Assembly (NCBI GenBank): GCA_016098155.1
Contig: JAAAJB010000484.1
Location: 1 to 27,479, forward strand
DNA length: 27,479 bases
Source: Actinomortierella ambigua
Lineage: Eukaryota; Mortierellomycota; Mortierellomycetes; Mortierellales; Mortierellaceae
Reading direction: 5' to 3'
Of the stretch, positions 1 through 7,600 are shown one piece after another; the first letter of the stretch is position 1; each line of letters begins with the position of its first letter. Under the pieces are notes generated by a model. That model was not told the DNA's origin, did not search any database, and was given only the letters and a program-made list of their open reading frames with translations. A program made the translations under genes and the position numbers.

Positions 1-195
1 GCGTTTACGTCGGTGCCCATCAGTCAGACGTGTGCAAATGCGTGGCTGAGAGGGGCTTGGATCAGGCAGGTCAGGGGCAGGGCTATACAATTGCCAGAGT
101 CCACCTGAAGAGGAATGAAGGTTCGATACATGTGTGTAAGAGGTCGACACGTCGGGGCCGACAGATAGAAGAGAAAGAGGGTCGACATTTAGAGC

Positions 196-460
196 CGCCC
201 ACCACACATTACTGTGATCACAGAGGAAGTGACCTTTGGAGACATGTGGCCTATCCCTGACAAGGATTTTGGCTTGACACTCCTTCTCCCGGAGTTGACG
301 CCAACGGAGCCTGAAGAACCGTAACCTCCTGACATTGTGTGATATGGCACCGGTAGAAACGACACCGACCAAGACCCTGATGACAATGAAAGGGAGTTGC
401 CGCTACCCTTGGACCTTTCTGACCTCTGGCTCCTCATGTAACCTGCCTTTTGGATTCGCC
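196..460 (+). pseudogene. Decayed coding remnant, left arm of an inverted pair
   Basis: This segment is an inverted, diverged copy of 991-1170. Read on the plus strand from 214 it encodes a peptide containing VTFGDMWPIPDKDFGLTLLL, reaches a TAA at 322 and a TGA at 337, and in the same frame ends with PLPLDLSDLWLLM and a TAA at 439-441. The other copy keeps the first peptide almost unchanged, with a 3-nt in-frame indel, and keeps the final PLDLSDL...LM plus stop, although a deletion of about 90 nt has shifted its frame. I do not recognise the protein family. A multicopy or transposon-borne gene whose C-terminus is preserved here is the likeliest source. Confidence 0.45.
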
Positions 461-489
461 GCCCCCCCCCCTTTTTTTGCGAAAATCTA

Positions 490-608
490 TTTGACAACCC
501 AGGTTGCCATGTAATCCTTGGCAGCCCTTACTAATATACATGGCGACATTCCTCTGTCTAGGGTTGCCAAGCAATGCTAGTCTCTCGCATGGCAACCCGG
601 TTGTCGAA
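490..608. repeat. Nested palindromic element (MITE-like), about 120 bp
   Basis: The outer arms are TTTGACAACCCAGGTTGCC at 490-508 (extending through ATG at 511) and its near-exact inverse complement ending at 608. The inner arms CTTGGCAGCCCT (517-528) and AGGGTTGCCAAG (560-571) pair with one mismatch. The segment could fold into a long hairpin lying between the two inverted coding remnants. No clear target-site duplication is visible. Confidence 0.5.
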
Positions 609-990
609 TACGCTTGTATTTGTCCTTTATTACGCGAAATTTTCGTGTTTTGCAACCTTATTGAAAATCATGCAGAGCTTCCTGGTATGGTATCTGGAAG
701 TTTAGTTTTTTTTTTGTCTTCGTTTTTCTCAGATACCTTCTCTCAAATGGCTTCTTGACGCTGGATTTTTTTTTCACGGGCCTCAAAAGAGGTTTCATTC
801 TTCGGCGCGCACCTGTCCGCGAATTGCGTGACGCGGCCGCCCGTTGCAACAATAGAGGGTAAGGACTATCTGCTACGGAGACAAAGAGAGGAGGGCGACC
901 CAAAAAAAGATGTGAGCAAAAAGTATGGAGTGGATAGGAGAAATGCTGGTTGATGCTGCACACTATGACAAAGGAGAATCCAAAGAGAGC

Positions 991-1170
991 GGCGAAGTCC
1001 AAAAGGCAGGTTACATAAGGGGTAAGAGGTCAGAAAGGTCCAAGGGCTGTGGTAGCACCACCCGTCAACTCCGGGAGAAGGAGTGTCAAGCCAGAATCCT
1101 TGTCAGGGATAGGCCACATGTCTCCAAAGGTCACTTCTTCCTCTGTGGTCACGACATGTGGCGGACGGTG
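991..1170 (-). pseudogene. Decayed coding remnant, right arm of an inverted pair
   Basis: This is the minus-strand copy of the remnant at 196-460. On the minus strand it reads through EEVTFGDMWPIPDKDSGLTL and later, in another frame, PLDLSDLLPLM followed by TAA (plus-strand tta at 1011-1013). Relative to the left arm it lacks about 90 nt in the middle, which breaks the frame. The two arms face each other across about 530 nt. Preservation of the same terminal peptide and stop in both copies argues that the ancestor was a real protein-coding sequence. The family is unknown to me. Confidence 0.45.
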
Positions 1171-1281
1171 CCAGATCCTGCACATCCGCTGGTATGGAAG
1201 GTTTGAGGCTGCGGTTGAGTTTGCCCCCCCCCTTTTTTTTCCAAACTGCTTTGCCGCTCTTTTCCCACCCCCCACCACATT

Positions 1282-1310
1282 TTCTTCTTCTTCTTCTTCT
1301 TCTTCTTCTT
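1282..1310. repeat. (TTC)n microsatellite
   Basis: About nine and a half uninterrupted TTC units, next to other pyrimidine-rich sequence. Confidence 0.9.
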
Positions 1311-1541
1311 ATTCTGACAATACATCTTCTTCATCCTTTGTCTTCTTATTCCTCTGACTCTGAATCCCCTATGCTTCTCTCTCTGATCTCCTCTCTCGTC
1401 TTGGACGATACTCCTGCTCGCTCCCCTCGTACCATTTGAAGCACCTGAAGCCCGCTGACTTTCTCTGAGACTCTGTCACTCAGCACTACACAAGAACCCA
1501 CCTGTACTCGTGCAAGGACGCATGTACGCAGGAAATATATG

Positions 1542-1630
1542 AACCTGGGCAAGAAGAGACCGACGTTGTCCCGCAGGGTCGATTGCACATGTAAGGTCAC
1601 TGTTCGGTCGCCGGAGATGGTTGCCCCCCT
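1542..1630 (+). pseudogene. Coding remnant with Cys-x-Cys core, forward copy
   Basis: The forward frame encodes NLGKKRPTLSRRVDCTCKVT followed by VRSPEMVAP. An inverted paralogous copy lies 31 nt away at 1662-1752. Eighteen of 29 aligned residues agree, and 11 of those 18 codons differ only synonymously. That pattern indicates the copies diverged under selection for the protein. The basic start and DCxC core loosely recall the Cys-containing DNA-binding domains found in some fungal transposase-like proteins, but I cannot name the family. No intact gene remains. Confidence 0.4.
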
Positions 1631-1661
1631 GTTGTGCTCGAAGGTTGAGACGTACCAACAC

Positions 1662-1752
1662 GGGGGGGGGCAACGTACTCCAGAGACCTCACAATTACCA
1701 TGCATGGACAGTCGATACGCTGCGACTTTGTCGACCTTCTCTTGTCCAGGTT
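1662..1752 (-). pseudogene. Coding remnant with Cys-x-Cys core, inverted copy
   Basis: On the minus strand this reads NLDKRRSTKSQRIDCPCMVI followed by VRSLEYVAP, paralogous to the forward copy at 1542-1630. Both copies run into a C-rich tract (ttgcccccc), and the two tracts face each other across the 31-nt spacer. The arrangement resembles a head-to-head duplication or two insertions of one family. It shows no domain that I can name with confidence. Confidence 0.4.
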
Positions 1753-2012
1753 TCTTGTGCTTCCGGAGTCTATGCTTCCCTCCACGAGTGGAGGTGAGTA
1801 TGGCTAGCAAAATATGCGGTAAGTAGCCTGCCAGAAGATAAGACTGGTCTCCAATGTGAATGAAAAGCTGTTTCATACCTCGAGAGGTTGTGTGATGGTA
1901 TTTATCTTGGTTGCTTCACTCTCATTTCGAATCATCTGTTTGTCGAATCTGCTTAGCGGCATTTTGAGAGGCTATCAAAGACAATCGCAACCCCTACTCT
2001 GTGTCATCGCCA

Positions 2013-2093
2013 AGGCTCTGTCACTCAGCCCTACACTCGCTGTTGATTCAGCGTTGAGTTGAGCGGAGAGTGTAGGGCTGAGTGACAGAGCCT
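2013..2093. repeat. Perfect 26-bp inverted repeat (hairpin)
   Basis: The arms at 2013-2038 and 2068-2093 are exact inverse complements (core CTGTCACTCAGCCCTACACT) separated by 29 nt. Another diverged copy of the same end sequence is at 1471-1491. Two identical arms in otherwise degraded DNA suggest a recent origin or an active element terminus. No T-run of the terminator type follows. Confidence 0.8.
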
Positions 2094-2234
2094 AGACCAG
2101 AAAAGCGGTTCTTTCTTAGCGTTTTCTGCGAGGAAGGAGGCTGTGCGACAAACAAGTAAGAAAAGAAATTTGCAAGGCTCCACTGGGTTGCTATACGGAG
2201 CAATATCCGGGGGTTGAATACCTTCTGGCGCTAA

Positions 2235-2306
2235 TTTGACAACCCATTAAATGGGTTGCCACCGAAGGCAAAAACTGTGACGGCAAAAATAAGGTGGGTT
2301 GCCACC
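2235..2306. repeat. TTTGACAACCCA...TGGGTTGCCA repeat cluster
   Basis: TTTGACAACCCATTAAATGG (2235-2254) continues into GTTGCCACC. It contains the near-palindrome CAACCCATTAAATGGGTTG and is followed by GGTGGGTTGCCACC at 2293-2306. The same TTTGACAACCCA and GGTTGCCA words form the ends of the palindrome at 490-608, so these are probably related element termini. Confidence 0.4.
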
Positions 2307-3447
2307 CAAATGGTATCTGACTATGAAGCAAACTTTTGGAGGCAAATACAGATATGATGGAAAGAGATAGTCATTGGTCATGGGCATAGGAGAGGCGATA
2401 GCACTACAAGCACAAAGCGGGTCAATATCAATTATGTCCGCGCGGCCCAGGGTTCCGAACCCCTTCCTCGCGTAGCCCGTGCGGCTGGTGTCGTGTATGC
2501 GCGAGAGGGGGCGTGATTAGATCTGAAGATCCTTGCTTGGTGCGGGTCAATAGTGTCCCGAAACACGAGCCCTCCGTCGAGGGACCATCCCACGATGTGC
2601 GATGGATGGTGCCGTACTTTTGAGTACTCTGTCTTGGTATACCCGAGACTGTTCTCCGTTTTGATGTTGAGACTTGAGACGGACGAGGAAGGGGTGGGCC
2701 TGGACCGGCCTTGTACAAGAACTGTCCCTACGCCTCGGAGCTTTGTATTTATTTACGGGCCTCCGGAGAAGGTTGTATTCGCCAGCTCGCATCTACAATA
2801 AGTAAGGACGAAGTCTTCCTAGCTACCTCTGTTGCGAAGAAGGCCAAAGAAGCGGTATAGAGGGGCAACGAGGGATCACTCTAACTACGCGGTGGCTTGG
2901 CATGGGTATTTGGCCTTTGAATCTGATTTTGAGTGCAGACAGAGCAAGGGGCAAGGAGAAAGGAGAAAGGAGAAAGGACCCCTACTCGACCGTTGGTAGG
3001 TACAGCACCGACCGAGTATGCCAGGCTGGCGGTGGAGCAGTTTAATGTCCTATTTAGGGCCGGCCTCGGAGCTTTATACGTAGGGGCCGCAACTATGAGC
3101 CACACTCATCTGCTCGTGCAAAGTTTTGCGTCGGCTGACCTGATTGCCATTTCTGGATGGTAAACTTACGAGTAGCCAGCTGAACAAGGATAAATAGCCA
3201 ATGGATAGGGGAGCTTCTGTTACCGTTTGGATCTACCAGGCGTGCAATCGTTCTATTGCTGTTAGTGAGATCCGCGCGAGAGGGCACAGAGACGAGATCC
3301 GTACGCGGACGAGGGAGGGCCCCAGTTCGCGGAGGTGACACCACAGAGTAGCGGAGATCCTCCACGCGTTGGTATATCGTGCTCGTTTGTTCGTCGTCGC
3401 GTCTCTTTTTCCCTCCACGCTCTTGACCTTGTCGATGACTTGGGTTG

Positions 3448-3546
3448 TACCATATTGAAGAAGCTGGAGTGCTTGTCAAGGTTGGCCTCTAGCATATTGG
3501 GCGTGCTGCCTTTTCCTCTACCAAAGTCAGCCACGGGGGTTTTCAC
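3448..3546 (-). pseudogene. Possible fragment of an ABC-transporter C-terminus
   Basis: The minus strand reads VADFGRGKGSTPNMLEANLD and then KHSSFFNMV. This resembles the end of ABCC/ABCB-type nucleotide-binding domains, which run roughly V-x-E-F-G/D-S/T-P-x-x-L-L-...-S-x-F-x-x-M-V. The segment is immediately preceded by a plausible acceptor (cttgcag). No Walker A, signature or Walker B motif is present upstream, so this would be an isolated terminal exon or pseudogene scrap. The similarity is short and could be chance. Confidence 0.2.
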
Positions 3547-4608
3547 CTGCAAGCACAAGCGCGCTGGCAGGTGAGCAGGTGAGGCACATACTGCCCCCCC
3601 CTCCACTCGTTTTTTTTTGTGTTTTTCTCGCTTTGGGCATTGTGTGTCTTGCATGGAGCCTACTGCACGCTATCCACGAAAAAAGTCCGTTTTGCACGGC
3701 GTAAAACCAAGAAAGAGGCAGAAAGGTACTCATTGGGGTATTTTTTTTTCCCCGCCAGCAACGTCGTACCAAAACGTAGTGCAAGGGGATGATGTTTGCG
3801 TCTAGAAGATAGAAGAGGAAAGAGAGTGTGTGTGTGAGCTCAGGACAGTTTCCTGCTGGGGTCATTGTCGTTGACAGAGGAGGCTTGTGGGGTTTGGGTT
3901 TGGTGAAGCGAAGGATCGGCAAGGGACAAAAAAGCAGTGTCTCAAAAGAAGGAAGGGTAGTTGGGGCAAAGGAAGAGGGGGGGGCTTGGGGTGTGTGTGG
4001 AATTTCAAAAGCTTCCTTCGTCCAGCTGCTTTTGTTTCGTCCTCACCACCACCACCACCACCACCCTCTCACGCCTCTCCTATTCATCACTTGCTGTATT
4101 GCTTGGGGTAAGCATGGAGTGAGAACAATGCCATGTCTACATTCCCAGGTGTTGTGCTGTTCCTCGCTCGCTCGTTTGCTCGACATGTCGGAAAGTGCCA
4201 TTTGGCATCGACATTTCCCAGCACGCGCACAAAGCACGCTCCTGGTTCTGCTTTCAACATTTCCACGTTGTTCTACCGGGAGGCCATGGCGACATGTTCT
4301 TGGCTCCTTCGCACTCAGATTCCACGGACCGATTCTTAGCATGGAGAACGCTGCCTTCCATTTTTTTTTGTGGAATGGCACTAGCTTGCGCTCGTGTAGT
4401 TCACGTCTTCTCTCCACACGACTGATAATTCATGTCTGTACCTGACAACTGCTCTATTTTTTTTTCTTTTTCTCGTAGCGAAAAAATAGTGTCCAAGCAA
4501 ACAACCTAGAGGTCCATCCTCCATACCCACAAACCTTTCCCACATCAGCTCTTGCGTAACAAGCCTTTCCAAGGAGCAAGGAAGCAGACATTACTCCCCC
4601 GTATAGCG

Positions 4609-7600
4609 ATGAAAGGCTATCGGTCTCAACCCTCTCAAAAATCGCCGGGAATGGGAGGCAAGTGACTTTCGAGGGTGTTGGTTGTTATGGGCGGTGATGG
4701 TGATGATGATGACAACAACGATAATGGTGGCCGAGATACTGATGATGCTGGAGGCATATCTCGTGGTCGTCCCAAGTACTGGGGATACGAAAAAGCTGTC
4801 GCTCCAGCCTCATTTTTCGACCGTTCATTCTTTCCCAGGGCACTCCAGAGGAGAACACACATCGCTAACCACATCGCTGACCATTTTTTTTCTTTCTCCA
4901 TGTGTATAGGTCGAAGCAACTCTGGATCACTGCGAAACAAGTCCGGCCCAAAGGTGACGGCGCCGTTGCCTGTCAACCTACCTAGCAGGAAGCTCGAGAG
5001 CTCAGGAGGGCAAGACTCTCTCTTTGGCTCGCCAGGCTCGAGCTGGGCTTCGCCGTCGACCGCCCACGCCGCAGCACTCGTTGCTTCGTCCACATCTTCA
5101 TCACCCGCCATGGATGGAACCAGTTCCATGTCCTCAACAGCCCCACATTTGTCCACCACAGTAGCAGGAGCTGAATCACCGCTGTCGGATAGCGGCGGCG
5201 CTGCCACCACACCCAAACCACCACCGCGCGTCTGGGGACTCGTTGCTGCGACCACAGAAAAGAATCTCGCAGAGTTTCCCACTGCTGCAGAGGCATCGAA
5301 GATGGCCGCGCATGATAACGCACAAGCAGGTATTGTTCTTTGCTCTTTTTTTTTTTTCTTTTTTTAATCTTGGTCTCCGAGTCAGATTTGATTTGATGTT
5401 TTAGGTGACACTGACCGTGGTCTATTTTGTTCACATGACAGACGGCAGCTCGAATCATCTCCATCAAGGAACCAACGGCAGCTCAAAATCGGTATGTCCT
5501 CGGCAATGGTTTTAGTTGAAAAAAAAAACACAAAAAAAAAAAAAAAAGCTAGTAGTTTCTGCCAAGAATGGTGTACCGGGGCAGGATGAGGTTACACTCT
5601 AACATCTATGAATTATGCCATCTTTTATGACTAGGATGAAGCAAATCGATCGTTGTCAAGCATCTCTGTTGAAAACAAGTGGGATGAGGAGGTAAATGGG
5701 TGAGAGGGAAACTGGAGGGGGGGGGGTTTGAATCCATTATCTATATGAAGAGTGACATGGACGAAATCCTAACATGTCTGGCTAATCCTGCCTGCTCTAG
5801 ATTGATGACGAAAACGAAGACTTTTTGTTTGCCGAAAAGATTGAGTTTGCAGATGGTGCAGTCAACGTCAAGGAGGCGGTCAGTCTGGTTGCACATTCTG
5901 AAGAGGACAAGTCCCATCAGCAACAAGATTCAACAGCACAAATCGCACTGAGACGCGTGGAGCGAGTTGTAGACCGATCTGAAGACGACTTTGATCGACA
6001 GTGGTCACATCGCCATGGCCCTGGTTCTCATGGCGCGGATTCGACCTCACGATACTCTCATGGTATGGGTGATCGTCCCCGTCAACAGCTCTGGCAGGGA
6101 GGTGCGTCGACCTCGACACGCGATTCGGATCGCCGACCGAGCATGGATCGCGACCGTCGGCCGAGTGCTGATCACCATGGACTATCCTTCGGCCCCCCAA
6201 GCAGTGGACGACGCGAGTCCTTTGGCCAGCGTGACTCGTTCCGTGGAAATGGTCCATCTCGGCGCGATTCTACCGCAGGACGGCTCGATACGCTTGGAGC
6301 ACCTCCTCGTGACTTTGGTGAACGACGCGAGTCGTTTGATCACCATCGGGAGAGAGACCATGACTTTGGGCGTGGACGGAATTACAGTCGTGATCGAGAG
6401 TTTGGGCGCGGTGGCGACGATTTCTCTCAGGATCGCCGAGGTAGTTACGATCGTCGCTCACGGGATGGATCGTCACAACGGCAAGATCATCACGTCCTAC
6501 CGCGGTCGAGAGAGTCGCTGTCCGAGCGTGGTGGTGACCGACCACCTGAATCTACGCATCATGATGTTCCCGGCGGTGGCCGTCCTCCTCATCATGAACA
6601 TGCCGCATCGTTTGGGCGTCAGCATCCATACGCTCAGATCCCACTACCCCCACCTGGCGTTGTTGAGTTCGACCGCCCTTCCCATGTATCAGAGGAGCAG
6701 CGTGAGACCATGAAGCACGCTGCAGAGGAGGCCCGGAAGCGCAGGGAGGAAGAGGAACGGCAACGTGAGGAGGCTAGAGCTCGAGCCAAGGCAAAGGCGG
6801 ATGCACTAGCACAGGCCATGGATAAACAGAAGCAAGAAAAGGAGGAGACGGAGCGTGCCAAACAGGAAGAAGAGCTCGCCAAAAAGGTAGCGGCGGAGAA
6901 GGAGAAGCAGGCCGCACAGGAGGCAGAGCGAGCCAAGGCAAGAGCTTCCGCAGAAGCGGCACCGCCAGCAGTGGTAGACAGAGGTAGGGGTCGCAACGGC
7001 AAGTCCCAAGGCCTACCTGGTGCAGAAAAGGTCGGAGATGACGAAGCAATTGCAGAGTGGAATGCTTTGCCTGCCAAGCTGGAGCAAGAAGAAAAGGAGC
7101 GCGTGGAGCGGGTCAGAGCAGAGCGGCGACGAGAAGAGGAGGAAAGGCGAGGGATCGCACCTGCACCCAACGCTTGGACATCAGGCCAACCCAATTCGAC
7201 GGCAACATGGCGACGTGCTGAGGCAGGCGAAAGCGATGCTACCACTTCCTCATCACGTGGTGTGGCACCCGTCGCCAACGGCGGTGCTTCAAAGCAGGAA
7301 TCGACAGCCCGGTCGTCTATTAGCAGTGAAGCAAAGGAGCCAACTGTTGGTCAGATTGCCAGCGTCATGAAGAACATTAAGGACCACTTTGATTCTCAAG
7401 GAACCTCGCTTGAGAAGATGGGGGCCAGCATCAAGAAGGAAGCTCAGCGTCAAGGGCCTGCTGCCTTGGTAGCCACCATTGAGGTCAGCATGGAGGCAGC
7501 ATCCACACCTCTTGTTGCGGCTCGGGATAGCAAAGCATCACCCTCGGAGACCGACTCACAGACTGAGCGGGGTTTGAGTGCGAGAGAGCGTCAGAAGCTT

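Larger units (their letters stand above)
1471..2092. mobile_element. Possible small element bounded by CTCTGTCACTCAGC inverted ends
   Basis: CTCTGTCACTCAGCACTACA occurs at 1471-1490, and the inverse complement of its close relative CTCTGTCACTCAGCCCTACA ends at 2090. The interval could therefore be a 620-bp non-autonomous element with terminal inverted repeats. A second plus-orientation copy of the end sequence sits at 2014-2038, so a fold-back end or nested insertion is equally possible. The interior contains a head-to-head pair of coding remnants. No target-site duplication was recognised, so the boundaries are tentative. Confidence 0.25.
1..4608. other. Gene-poor, repeat-rich region with decayed coding remnants
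   Basis: No complete gene could be supported here on either strand. Open frames are short, lack family features, or run through simple sequence. The stretch instead holds several inverted and dispersed repeats (listed separately), a TTC microsatellite and frequent homopolymer runs. Some remnants keep recognisable reading frames interrupted by stops, as expected of decayed mobile-element or multicopy genes. The last few hundred bases before 4609 would contain the promoter and leader of the BAT2-like gene, but no clear core promoter motif is visible. Confidence 0.6.

Noticed and set aside
1346..1876. 176-aa minus-strand open frame across the head-to-head remnants
   Set aside because: It reads the conserved peptide of the inverted copies in the wrong frame and passes through the spacer and C-rich tracts; there are no recognisable motifs.
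2450..2463. GGGTTCCGAACCCC resembling a tRNA T-arm / B box
   Set aside because: No matching A box, anticodon stem or acceptor stem can be built on either strand.
3828..4445. 205-aa plus-strand open frame with a His run
   Set aside because: The His run is a CAC microsatellite; the rest has no family features, and overlapping frames of similar quality exist on both strands.
4695..4880. TGATGA and CTGA boxes in intron 1 of the BAT2-like gene, possible C/D snoRNA
   Set aside because: The boxes come from a GAT-type simple repeat; spacing is too long and no terminal stem flanks them.
6634..7278. 214-aa antisense frame over the coiled-coil region of the BAT2-like gene
   Set aside because: Its Ser/Ala/Leu composition is the reverse reading of Glu/Lys/Ala codons; there is no start context or homology.
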